Made by a program: the position numbers and the translations under genes. From contig JASIAM010000274.1 in the NCBI GenBank assembly GCA_030041985.1, forward strand, positions 1-50,826: a stretch of 50,826 bases of DNA, given 5' to 3'. The stretch is from Bryobacteraceae bacterium. Its GTDB lineage: Bacteria; Acidobacteriota; Terriglobia; Bryobacterales; Bryobacteraceae. The first letter of the stretch is position 1, and each line of letters opens with the position of its first letter. The notes below the pieces were generated by a model. It saw only the letters and a list, made by a program, of their open reading frames with translations, was not told the DNA's origin and searched no databases. Positions 24,336 to 32,461 of this stretch are shown here, in pieces.

Positions 24336-25517
24336 ATGAAGCGTTCCGGATTTGCGGATCTCCCGTTGCACTCCGGGCACGTGCCCGGGCGGCTGGCGAG
24401 CCGCATGACGCGCCTGGGGACCGCCATCACCGAGAGTATCGTTCATCACTACGGCTTGGCGGAGTTTCTGTCGCGCCTCAGCGATCCGTTCTGGTTCCAG
24501 GCGCTGGGCTGCGTAATGGGGATGGACTGGCACTCTTCCGGCGTCACCACCGCGGTGCTGGGCGCTTTGAAGCGGGGCCTCAATCCGTGCGCACACGAGC
24601 TTGGCATTTATGTTTGCGGCGGGCGCGGCCGGCATTCGCGGCGCACGCCCGATGAACTTCGCGCAGTAGCGGAAGCGCGCTGCCTGGATGGGGAAGCGCT
24701 GGTGCGCACCAGCCGGCTTACGGCGCGAATCGATAACAACGCCATCGCGGACGGATTCCAAATCTACTTGCATAGTTTCGTGGTGAGCGCCGCGGGCGAT
24801 TGGGTAGTGGTGCAGCAGGGCTTGAATGATTCGAACGGCTGGGCGCGCCGCTATCACTGGCATTCCGCCGCGGTGCGCGATTTCACCGCCGAGCCACACA
24901 CCGGCATTACCGGCGATGGCACGATTCCGGGAGTGATTATGAACCTGGTGGATCGCGCGGCGAAGCCGGCGCAAAGCGCAATGCTAGCGCTGGTACGCGA
25001 GCCGCCGGACCGAACACTGGCCGAGTTCTGCCATTTGACCTTGCCGCGCCGCCATGAGGTGCGCGCCGCAGACGTGGATCGAAGGCGTCTCGGAGCCGTG
25101 CTGGCGGTGGCGTACGAACGGGAATTCCGCGACTTTGCTTCGCTGCTGCTGCTGGAGAAGCTAGGGCCGCGGACGCTGCAGTCATTGGCTCTGATTGCCG
25201 AGGTTGTCCATGGCACGCCCACGCGGTTTTCCGACCCCGCGCGCTTCTCATTCGCGCATGGAGGTAAAGACGGGCATCCCTTCCCCGTGCGGCTGGACAC
25301 TTACGACCGATCGATCGCGGTGATGCGGCATGCGCTCGACCGCGCGCGTGTGGGCGATACCGAGAAGCTCGAGGGCTTTCGGCGCCTGGAGCGATTCGTT
25401 CGCGCCGTGGAAGAGCATTGCGAACCGGAAGCGCAGATCGATGCTGTGATCGCGCGCGAGCGCCCGGGATCGAATGCGATGCACACAGGGCAGCTTTCCC
25501 TTTTCGACATTTCATGA
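24336..25517 (+). CDS. DUF763 domain-containing protein
   Basis: 393 aa cytosolic protein. The opening [20 protein letters not shown] and RMTRLG fit the DUF763 signature GxxxLPLHxGxxPxWL. Other conserved-looking blocks are the Trp-rich [36 protein letters not shown], and the later [17 protein letters not shown] and [12 protein letters not shown]. The length is near the family's usual ~370-420. No enzymatic function is established; the many His and Trp residues hint at nucleic-acid or metal binding, but this is only a hint. It starts eight bases after the SMP-30 gene and its stop overlaps the SDR start by ATGA (25514-25517), so it is coupled to the SDR. Confidence 0.85.
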   Translation: MKRSGFADLPLHSGHVPGRLASRMTRLGTAITESIVHHYGLAEFLSRLSDPFWFQALGCVMGMDWHSSGVTTAVLGALKRGLNPCAHELGIYVCGGRGRHSRRTPDELRAVAEARCLDGEALVRTSRLTARIDNNAIADGFQIYLHSFVVSAAGDWVVVQQGLNDSNGWARRYHWHSAAVRDFTAEPHTGITGDGTIPGVIMNLVDRAAKPAQSAMLALVREPPDRTLAEFCHLTLPRRHEVRAADVDRRRLGAVLAVAYEREFRDFASLLLLEKLGPRTLQSLALIAEVVHGTPTRFSDPARFSFAHGGKDGHPFPVRLDTYDRSIAVMRHALDRARVGDTEKLEGFRRLERFVRAVEEHCEPEAQIDAVIARERPGSNAMHTGQLSLFDIS

Positions 25518-26272
25518 CACACAATGGCAAAGTCGCGCTGGTTACCGGCGCTGGAAGCGGTATCGGGCGCGCAGTGACGCTGGCATTTCACGGCGCGGGG
25601 TACGCGGTGGTATTGGCGGGGCGCCGCGCCGAAAGACTGGAGGCGACGGCCGCCGCGGCTGGCCCGCCAGATAGCCGGCTGCTGGTGGCGCCGGCTGACA
25701 TCAGCAACCCCGATTCCGTGCGGGCGCTGTTTACCAAAACGGTGGAGGCTTTCGGGCGGCTGGACGTCCTCTTCAATAACGCGGGCAGCAACGCGCCTGG
25801 GATTCCGATGGAGGATCTTACTTTCGAACAGTGGAACAAAGTGGTTGCGGTGAACCTTACGGGCGCATTTCTGTGCGCGCAGGAGGCGATTCGCATCATG
25901 AAAGCGCAGACCCCGCGCGGAGGGCGCATTATTAACAACGGCTCGCTTTCTGCCCACGTCCCGCGGCCCAACTCTGCGCCCTATACCGCGAGCAAGCACG
26001 CGCTCACCGGCCTCACTAAGTGCATTTCGCTCGATGGCCGCAAGTACGACATCGCCTGCGGGCAGATCGATATCGGCAACGCAGTCACTGAGATGACCGA
26101 GCGCATGGCCGCGGGCGTGCCACAGGCCGACGGCACCAGGGCGGTAGAGGCGCGCATGGAGATCCGTCATGTGGCCGAAGCGGTGCTGTACATGGCGAAC
26201 CTGCCGCTCGAAGCCAACGTCCAATTCATGACGGTGATGGCTACGAAGATGCCGTTTGTCGGCCGGGGGTAA
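25514..26272 (+). CDS. Short-chain dehydrogenase/reductase
   Basis: 252 aa SDR. The cofactor motif is TGAGSGIG (11-18), the NNAG motif is at 88-91, and the catalytic triad is S144, Y157 ([11 protein letters not shown]) and K161. After the start of the Rossmann fold, GRRAERLEA points to NADP(H) preference through the Arg pair. The start is set at ATG 25514, coupled to DUF763 by ATGA; a longer frame upstream is not convincing. The substrate is unknown. The last segment ([33 protein letters not shown]) is the usual C-terminal region. A small inverted repeat separates it from the convergent DUF1501 gene. Confidence 0.93.
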   Translation: MTHNGKVALVTGAGSGIGRAVTLAFHGAGYAVVLAGRRAERLEATAAAAGPPDSRLLVAPADISNPDSVRALFTKTVEAFGRLDVLFNNAGSNAPGIPMEDLTFEQWNKVVAVNLTGAFLCAQEAIRIMKAQTPRGGRIINNGSLSAHVPRPNSAPYTASKHALTGLTKCISLDGRKYDIACGQIDIGNAVTEMTERMAAGVPQADGTRAVEARMEIRHVAEAVLYMANLPLEANVQFMTVMATKMPFVGRG

Positions 26273-26282
26273 CTGGCAACTG

Positions 26283-26300
26283 AGACGGATAATTCCGTCT
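26283..26300. terminator. Small convergent hairpin between SDR and DUF1501 genes
   Basis: AGACGGA-TAAT-TCCGTCT is a perfect 7-bp inverted repeat with a 4-base loop. It ends at the DUF1501 stop codon, between two convergent genes, but there is no clear U-tract on either strand, so terminator function is only a possibility. Confidence 0.35.
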
Positions 26301-27534
26301 ACACGATGCCCAAAAACTTCGCATCATACCCCGGGAACACCGTTCCCAGCGTCGGGTTGCCCAGGTGGCGCGCCACCAGTTCGCCGAGTACATCGCGGAA
26401 ATCGGTGGTGAGAGCCAAGTCGCGATTCTCGTAGAGCTGCTCCCTTTCGAGGCCCGGCCACCGGCCGTAAACCTTGCCGCCTTTGACCGGTCCGCCCATT
26501 ACGAACATGCAATTGGCATGGCCGTGATCGGTACCGCGGTCACCATTTTCGTGCGCGGTGCGGCCGAATTCCGACATCGTCACCAGCACCACGTCTCCCA
26601 TGCGGTCGCCCAGATCCTGCCAGAACGCGCTGAGCGCCTCGCCGTACTGGCGCAGCAGGTTGGCAAGCTGCCCCTCGGAAGCGCGCTGCCCCATCTCATT
26701 GACATGGTGATCCCACCCGCCGATATCGGCAAAGGCCATTTCCAGGCCGACATTCGCCTTGATCAGTTGCGCAATCTGCCGCAGGCAATCGCCGAAGCGT
26801 CCGCGCGGATACTCCGCGGCCGGCTGATAGGGCGCTTTCTGAATGGCTGCGAGCAGATGCATCGCTTCGAAGGTCTCGCCGCCTACGGCGTGGAGCGCGG
26901 GATCGCTCGATTCCATGTAGAACTGCTCGAATTGTTTAGCGGCCTCCGCGTTGCGGATTTGGAAATCGCCGATATTCTGCAGCGCCAATGCGGGCCGGTT
27001 GCCACGCATGGCGCGCGGCAGGATCGCCCCCATCGAAAGCGCACGCAGCGGCGACGCGCCGGCTTCTGCCGGTGTCAACGCGCGGTTCATCCAGCCGTCA
27101 GTCGTGCCTTTCAGTCCCGGCGTGCCGGATTCCATGTAGTCCTGCGCATCAAAGTGCGATCGCGTGGGATCGGGAGACCCGGCGGCATCAACAATCGCAA
27201 GATGTCCCTGCGCGAAGAGCGGCTGGAGGGGCGTGAGCGATGGATGCAGGCCGAAAAATCCATCCAGGTCAATGGCCGCATCCAGCCCTTGGGCTCCGGG
27301 CGCCGGCCGCGGAATCGCGATGGTGGGCCGCATCGTGTAGTAGGCCTTCTCGCCGTGCGGCACCACGATGTTCAAACCATCGGCTGCGCCGCGCTGGAAG
27401 ATTGCTACCAGAATCTTTTTGCGCGGTGAAGGCGCGCCGGCTGCATATAGCGCGCGCTCGAGCCACAGCGGCGCGCTGCCGGCGCCGATCATGGCCAACG
27501 CGGAATTGCGGAGAAAAATGCGGCGGGTGTTCAT
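26299..27534 (-). CDS. DUF1501 family protein, Tat-like signal
   Basis: About 411 aa. The N-terminus has an Arg-rich Tat-like or Sec signal (MNTRRIFLRNSALAMIGAG), then the DUF1501 body: KKILVAIFQRGAADGLNIVVPHGEKAYY, then LHPSLTPLQPLFAQGHLAIVDAAGSPD, SHFDAQDYMESG, the conserved GGWDHHVNE and VVLVTMSEFGRTAHENGDRGTDHGHA. These motifs resemble sulfatase/alkaline-phosphatase folds and the family is common in planctomycetes and acidobacteria. The exact function is unknown. It starts five bases after the DUF1800 stop, a pairing seen in many genomes. ATG 27534 is chosen over a longer frame because the signal peptide begins there. Confidence 0.9.
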   Translation of the reverse strand: MNTRRIFLRNSALAMIGAGSAPLWLERALYAAGAPSPRKKILVAIFQRGAADGLNIVVPHGEKAYYTMRPTIAIPRPAPGAQGLDAAIDLDGFFGLHPSLTPLQPLFAQGHLAIVDAAGSPDPTRSHFDAQDYMESGTPGLKGTTDGWMNRALTPAEAGASPLRALSMGAILPRAMRGNRPALALQNIGDFQIRNAEAAKQFEQFYMESSDPALHAVGGETFEAMHLLAAIQKAPYQPAAEYPRGRFGDCLRQIAQLIKANVGLEMAFADIGGWDHHVNEMGQRASEGQLANLLRQYGEALSAFWQDLGDRMGDVVLVTMSEFGRTAHENGDRGTDHGHANCMFVMGGPVKGGKVYGRWPGLEREQLYENRDLALTTDFRDVLGELVARHLGNPTLGTVFPGYDAKFLGIV

Positions 27535-27539
27535 AATTC

Positions 27540-29240
27540 CTAATGCCTCTGAAAATCGGGAGACTCCAGCAGAGCCGCGGTGTTCTGCCCCGCTGCCTGC
27601 AGATCTATCTTCACGCCTGGAACCTTGTTGTCCGCCAGGTTCAATGCGAAATTCATGCGAGCCAACAGGCCGGCGGAGTTGAGCCATTCCTGGCTGGAAT
27701 TGGAATAGCCGGTCGGCTCCTGCTTGCGGTATAGAGGCTCGCCCATCCGCTCCACCTGACTGACCAGGTTAGAGGCGAAATCGACATCGCCATTCACGGC
27801 GCGCACCGCGCTCACCACCATTTCAAGCGGCGATTTGAGCTTGGCGCGATAGGCGCCCACGGACCAGAATTCTTTGGATTCGAGCATGGTGCTCATCACA
27901 GCGCGCAAATCGCCGCCGCTTTTCAGGAAGGTCTGCGCCATGCGCTCCACCAACACCGGCGGCGGATCGTCGGACACAAACCGCATGGCCAGCTTGCGCG
28001 ATATGAAGTGCGCCGTGGAAGGATGATGGGCCAAAATATCCAGCACCTTTTCGCCATCTTCGATGCCGCCGCCCTTCGGAATCTTGACGCCCAGCACGAT
28101 TTTTTCGCCTTGATCATGCATGCGCGGATTGAATGTGAAGGGGCCGCCTTCATTGGGGCGTTCGATCGTCCAACCGGTGAAGCAGCGCGCTACTTCCGTG
28201 ACATCATGCTGCGTGTAGCCGCCATCCACTCCGAGCGTGTGCAACTCCATCAGTTCGCGGCCGTAATTTTCGTTCAGCCCGCCAACGGCGCGGTTCACGC
28301 GGTCGCGCTGCTCCGGATTGGCCCGCGACTCCCAATTATCGAGATAGAACAGCATGGCAGGACTTTTTGCCGTGGCCTCCAGCAGGTCTCGAAACTTGCC
28401 CAAAACGTGGGGCCGGATCACATCACGCTCATAGGCGGTCACCAGAACATGGTCCGCGCCTTTATCCAGGTACACATTGAAATGGTTGAACCAGAAATCG
28501 GTGAGCACCTCTTCCAACTGGCGATTGCTGTAGATGGCGCGCAGCAACTTGCCCTGCGTGAGGTCAAGCGTCACTACCTGCTGGGGACCATTGGCCATAT
28601 CAATCTTGCGGCGCAATTGCGGAGGCGCCGGGGCAAAGATCGCCTGCCGGATACCTCCCGGCAGCGCCAGCAGCACGTCATCCTGGCGGTCCGCCGGAAT
28701 GGCTTCAAAGGCCGCCAGGCGCTGTTCGGGCGTGCCCCGGCGAAGCGCGCTCACCTGTTCGGGTGTAAGCAATGCGGCCATCTCCTGCTCGGCCGTCCTC
28801 TGATCGCCAGTCTTTTGCCGGCGCTCGATGCGTTCCGCAACCCGCTCGACCATCATGCGGCGGTCCGGATCATTAGGAAATGACAAGCGTCCGTTCAGCA
28901 TGCGCCGCACCATCTGCGGCTCGGGATAATTTTCTACCAGGGTGCGCGATGTCATGAACAGCGAATCGAGCGGCTTCAACTTCTCTTCGAGCACCGGATT
29001 TTCCGCGATGCGATAGGGATGCAGTTGCTGGCCGATCCATTTCTTCAGCCCCATCGCTTTCACCCGTTCGAAATCGCCTGGCCGCGGGCCGAATGTGAGC
29101 CGGTTCAACGCGTGCGCGATGCGATCTTCTTTGGGGATCTGCCGGTGAAAGTCCGGCGCATTTTTTCTGGCGGACGCCGCCACCAACGGCAGCACCACCG
29201 CGCCTGCCAATGTCACCGCTAACATTCCTCGGTTACGCAT
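27540..29240 (-). CDS. DUF1800 family protein, exported
   Basis: 566 aa. Signal peptide MRNRGMLAVTLAGAVVLPLVAASA, then the DUF1800 core: RIAHALNRLTFGPRPGDFERVKAMG, LEEVLTDFWFNHFNVYL, NYGRELMELHTLGVDGGYTQHDVTEVARCFTGWTI and FNPRMHDQGEKIVLG. The family is secreted and always near DUF1501 partners; it may assemble with them on the cell surface. No enzymatic activity is established for it. It forms an operon with the DUF1501 gene (five bases apart) and has a 71-base upstream gap to the NADH dehydrogenase gene, which runs in the same direction. Length is normal and I saw no lesion. Confidence 0.92.
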   Translation of the reverse strand: MRNRGMLAVTLAGAVVLPLVAASARKNAPDFHRQIPKEDRIAHALNRLTFGPRPGDFERVKAMGLKKWIGQQLHPYRIAENPVLEEKLKPLDSLFMTSRTLVENYPEPQMVRRMLNGRLSFPNDPDRRMMVERVAERIERRQKTGDQRTAEQEMAALLTPEQVSALRRGTPEQRLAAFEAIPADRQDDVLLALPGGIRQAIFAPAPPQLRRKIDMANGPQQVVTLDLTQGKLLRAIYSNRQLEEVLTDFWFNHFNVYLDKGADHVLVTAYERDVIRPHVLGKFRDLLEATAKSPAMLFYLDNWESRANPEQRDRVNRAVGGLNENYGRELMELHTLGVDGGYTQHDVTEVARCFTGWTIERPNEGGPFTFNPRMHDQGEKIVLGVKIPKGGGIEDGEKVLDILAHHPSTAHFISRKLAMRFVSDDPPPVLVERMAQTFLKSGGDLRAVMSTMLESKEFWSVGAYRAKLKSPLEMVVSAVRAVNGDVDFASNLVSQVERMGEPLYRKQEPTGYSNSSQEWLNSAGLLARMNFALNLADNKVPGVKIDLQAAGQNTAALLESPDFQRH

Positions 29241-29311
29241 GGAGCTTCTATCGTTATTAAACGCAGCGAACGGCGGCGAGTTGCGAATGGCGTTGAGAAA
29301 GGTGTGAAACG

Positions 29312-30637
29312 CTACCGCTTCGCGCTATGGACGGAAGCGCTCACTTCGGGTGCCTCCGTAATGGATGCCCCCGTAATCAAGCGGGCGCCGCGGCTGAAGG
29401 TGAGATATTGAAAACCCCACTGGATGAAGACCAACACGCGGCTCTGAAATTGAACCAGATACATCAAGTGGATGAAGAGCCAGACAAGCCAGGCAATCAG
29501 GCCGTGGAGATGCACGCCGAAAATACGCGCTACCGCCGCCGCCCGGCCAATGACAGCGATATCGCCGCGGTCGGCATAGCGGAACGGGCCAATGTGGGCC
29601 GTCTGGCCATTCGCGCGCGCGGCGATCACCCGCGCGGCAAACGCCCCGCCCTGCATCGCCACTTGCGCCACCCCGGGCAAAGGCTTGCCATCCGGGCCGG
29701 GCCGGGTTGCCAGATCGCCCACTACGAAAATTTCGGGGAAGCCGGGGATGGTGAGATCGGGTTCCACAGGGATGTGGCCGCCGCGATCTCTGGTGATGCC
29801 GGTTCGTTCCGCCAGTACGCGCCCGAATCCGCCGCCATGCACGCCCCCCGCCCAAAGCACTGTCTTGGTGGCGAGCCGCTCCATTTCTTGATGCTCGTTT
29901 TCCAAAGTGACGCCATCGCCATCCACATTCACCACCTTCACGCCGGTTCGCACCTCCACGCCCAGGCGCGCGAGAGCCTCTACCGTGTGGCGGCCCAGGT
30001 CCTCCGGAAATGTGGGCAGCACATGGTTCGAGCCATCCAGAATCAGAATGCGCGCGGTATGCGGATCAATGGAGCGGAATTCGTGTTTCAAGGTGAACGC
30101 CGCAATTTCGCCCAGCGCGCCCGCGAGCTCCACGCCCGTCGTGCCGCCGCCTATGATCACGAAGGTCATCCACTGCCGCCGCAGTTCCGAATCCGTTAAA
30201 CGCTCGGCTGCCTCGAACGCAAAGAGGATTTTGTGGCGGATCGCTGTCGCTTCTTCGACGCTTTTTAAGCTGGGCGCCCACTGGCACCACTGGTCGTTGC
30301 CGAAATAGAAACTCTCCGAACCTGTGGCTACGATGAGCGAATCGTAGGGAAAGACGCCGCCATCGCGCAGTTGAATGGTGCGAGCGTGCGGATCAATATC
30401 GGCGGCCTCTCCGAGCAGCACCTGCGTGTTGGCTTGACGCCACAAAATGCTGCGCAGCGGAGCGCAGATTTCGCCCGGCGAAAGAGACCCCGTCGCTACC
30501 TGATAGAGGAGTGGTTGAAATAAGTGGAAATTGCGCCGGTCGATCAGCGTAACGTGAACCGGCGCGCGCCGTAACGCGCGCGCCGCATAAAGGCCCCCAA
30601 AGCCACCGCCCAAGATGATGACGCGATGAGCTGGCAA
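29312..30637 (-). CDS. Type II NADH dehydrogenase (NDH-2), FAD-dependent
   Basis: 441 aa flavoprotein. An N-terminal FAD Rossmann motif (VIILGGGFGGLYAARAL), the second dinucleotide motif (FVIIGGGTTGVELAGALG) and FVVGDLAT, which binds the flavin, are all present. A C-terminal hydrophobic hairpin near residues 380-415 (LHGLIAWLVWLFIHLMYLVQF) anchors it at the membrane, as in known NDH-2 enzymes. It feeds electrons from NADH to quinone without pumping protons. The start is TTG 30637, behind a AGGTGG purine run; no ATG is near, so the start is somewhat uncertain. It lies 11 bases downstream of the epimerase-like gene and is likely co-transcribed. Confidence 0.93.
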   Translation of the reverse strand: MPAHRVIILGGGFGGLYAARALRRAPVHVTLIDRRNFHLFQPLLYQVATGSLSPGEICAPLRSILWRQANTQVLLGEAADIDPHARTIQLRDGGVFPYDSLIVATGSESFYFGNDQWCQWAPSLKSVEEATAIRHKILFAFEAAERLTDSELRRQWMTFVIIGGGTTGVELAGALGEIAAFTLKHEFRSIDPHTARILILDGSNHVLPTFPEDLGRHTVEALARLGVEVRTGVKVVNVDGDGVTLENEHQEMERLATKTVLWAGGVHGGGFGRVLAERTGITRDRGGHIPVEPDLTIPGFPEIFVVGDLATRPGPDGKPLPGVAQVAMQGGAFAARVIAARANGQTAHIGPFRYADRGDIAVIGRAAAVARIFGVHLHGLIAWLVWLFIHLMYLVQFQSRVLVFIQWGFQYLTFSRGARLITGASITEAPEVSASVHSAKR

Positions 30638-30648
30638 CCTTCCACCTA

Positions 30649-31737
30649 CTAAATTGGAGTCAATCCGAGGCCCGGACGATTCGGAAGAATCAGTTTTCCC
30701 TTTTCCACTCGCACGCCGTGGAAAGGATCGTTGGCGATCAGCAGGTTGCCGTCCAGATCGGCATAATCCACCAATGGCGAAAGGTGCGCCGCCGCGGTCA
30801 CCGAAACGGAACTCGATACCATGCAGCCAAGCATGGTTTTCATGCCCATCGCTTTGGCTACTTCAATCATGCGGTACGCTGCGAGCACACCACCGGCCTT
30901 ATCGAGCTTCACATTGACGCCATCGAACGCATCACGCAGCTTGGGAATATCGGAGGCGTGCCGGCAAGCCTCGTCGGCAATCACCGGAATATGCACGCGG
31001 CTGCGCACCCAGCGTGTCTCTTCGATCATGTCCGCCGGCATCGGCTGTTCGATGAATTCCACACCTTGCTTTTCCAGCCAGTTGATTTTGCGAACCGCCT
31101 CTTCTTTGTCTTTCCAGCCCTCGTTGGCATCCACGCGCAGGGGTTTTCTGGTGACGCTGCGCACGGCTTCGATGGTCGGCTCGTCGGTCGAAAGTCCCAC
31201 CTTCACTTTCAAGATGGGATACTCGGCGGCCTCACGCGTTTTCTGGCGCGTAATCTCGGGTGTATCGATCCCGATCGAAAATGTAGTGAGCGGCGTATCC
31301 TTGGGATCGAGGCCGAAATACGTGTAGAGCGGGATTCCCAGCTTTTGGCCCACCCAATCCATGAGCGCGATATCGATAGCCGCTTTACCGGCCCACTCTC
31401 CATCCACGCGCCGGAACACTTCCGCCATCACCTTGGAGAACTGCAGGGGATCGGCGGCCAGCAGGAGGTCGCGCACCGATTCGGCGGCTTTGCGAGCCGA
31501 TTGCGCGTCTTCTTTATACCGCACGATGGGCGCGCCTTCGCCATGCCCGGTAAGGCCATCGCGCGTGTAGGCCACGTGCAAAGTATCGCGGTACTCGCTC
31601 GACGACATGGTAGTCGTCCATGTGTGCCGCAAATTCAGCCGCACAATGTGCGTTTCCAACGTAGTGGCGCCAGCGGCCCGCAAAGCGCCCGCAAACGGGG
31701 CTGCGGCAACGGCCCCTACGAAGCTTCGCCGGTTCAT
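30649..31737 (-). CDS. Exported enolase-superfamily dipeptide epimerase-like protein (mandelate racemase/muconate lactonizing enzyme family)
   Basis: 362 aa. A twin-arginine-like signal (MNRRSFVGAVAAAPFAGAL) precedes the fold. Catalytic pair K177 and K179 (YPILKVKVG); metal ligands D203 (VDANEGW), E230 (EFIEQPM) and D255 (IADEACR); K278/K280 (VNVKLDKAGG) close the barrel. This pattern fits Ala-Glu dipeptide epimerases, which act on cell-wall peptides; the specificity cannot be assigned by eye. The signal peptide is unusual, since family members are normally cytoplasmic. It forms an operon with NDH-2 downstream. The VOC gene upstream runs in the same direction, 61 bases away. Confidence 0.88.
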   Translation of the reverse strand: MNRRSFVGAVAAAPFAGALRAAGATTLETHIVRLNLRHTWTTTMSSSEYRDTLHVAYTRDGLTGHGEGAPIVRYKEDAQSARKAAESVRDLLLAADPLQFSKVMAEVFRRVDGEWAGKAAIDIALMDWVGQKLGIPLYTYFGLDPKDTPLTTFSIGIDTPEITRQKTREAAEYPILKVKVGLSTDEPTIEAVRSVTRKPLRVDANEGWKDKEEAVRKINWLEKQGVEFIEQPMPADMIEETRWVRSRVHIPVIADEACRHASDIPKLRDAFDGVNVKLDKAGGVLAAYRMIEVAKAMGMKTMLGCMVSSSVSVTAAAHLSPLVDYADLDGNLLIANDPFHGVRVEKGKLILPNRPGLGLTPI

Positions 31738-31798
31738 CTCAGTAACTAGGGTAACGCAAGCGGCGAAATAAAAATCTGATAATGCGTTCGCCTGGCCG

Positions 31799-32296
31799 TT
31801 ACTTCCAGTCGTCCATCGCCTTACGCGGCAGCGACCCCGGAAGGAAATCCACCAGTTCCAGCCGCACGCCGTTGGGATCCATCACACTGGTGATGCTGGT
31901 TTGCGTTGAGCCGGTGCGCGGATCATCCACCTTTAAACCGCGCTCCCGCAGCGTGGTCACCGCAGCGTTCAAATTGGCCGGCCAGATGCCGATGTGACTC
32001 AGCCCCGCGGGCCTCTGCGCATTCGCCGGAGCCAGTTCCAGAAATGTGTCGCGTGTCATTTGCAGATAGGCGAGCGTGGGCTTGCCGTCTTTATCTTTAA
32101 TCGTGAATGCTTCGCGCAAGCCCAGTACTTGCGTGTAGAAACGCATGGACTCGTCGAAATCCTTGACATAAATTCCGACGTGGTTCAGCCGCAGACCCGG
32201 ATTGGAAACCTGCTGGGCCGCGCCTGGTTGCATCAGCAAACCGCCAACCACCACCCCCGTTGCGAACAAAGTAACGCCACCGATCAGATTGCGCAT
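31799..32296 (-). CDS. Exported VOC (glyoxalase/dioxygenase fold) protein
   Basis: About 165 aa. A signal peptide (MRNLIGGVTLFATGVVVGGLLMQPGAAQQ) and then one VOC domain of the beta-alpha-beta-beta-beta type: LRLNHVGIYVKDFDESMRFYTQVLGLREAF and LSHIGIWPANLNAAVTTLRERGLKVDD, ending DPNGVRLELVDF. Metal-ligand positions are H(NHVG), E (LELVDF) and H(SHIG). The substrate is unknown. I chose ATG 32296 because AGGAGGATTCC precedes it; the longer frame upstream starts in low-complexity sequence. Exported glyoxalase-like proteins are common in Solibacter-type genomes. Confidence 0.86.
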   Translation of the reverse strand: MRNLIGGVTLFATGVVVGGLLMQPGAAQQVSNPGLRLNHVGIYVKDFDESMRFYTQVLGLREAFTIKDKDGKPTLAYLQMTRDTFLELAPANAQRPAGLSHIGIWPANLNAAVTTLRERGLKVDDPRTGSTQTSITSVMDPNGVRLELVDFLPGSLPRKAMDDWK

Positions 32297-32461
32297 GGAA
32301 TCCTCCTGGGGCCATATTGTTATAAAAAACCGCGCAGCGCGCCAGCGCACATTCCCCGATTGTTGCGGCCGTTGCATTTGCATGCAAAAGACGACCGCAT
32401 CGAGCCTTGACTCCGGACAGTCACTTTGATAGCTTCCTCCGGCTAGTAACAGGGGGTGAGT

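Noticed and set aside
26365-27429. Open frame of 354 codons antisense to DUF1501
   Set aside because: It lies fully opposite a well-supported gene, its product matches no family I know, and long antisense frames are expected at high GC.
30718-31749. Open frame of 343 codons antisense to the epimerase-like gene
   Set aside because: Same reason: the sense strand carries a complete enolase-superfamily active site.
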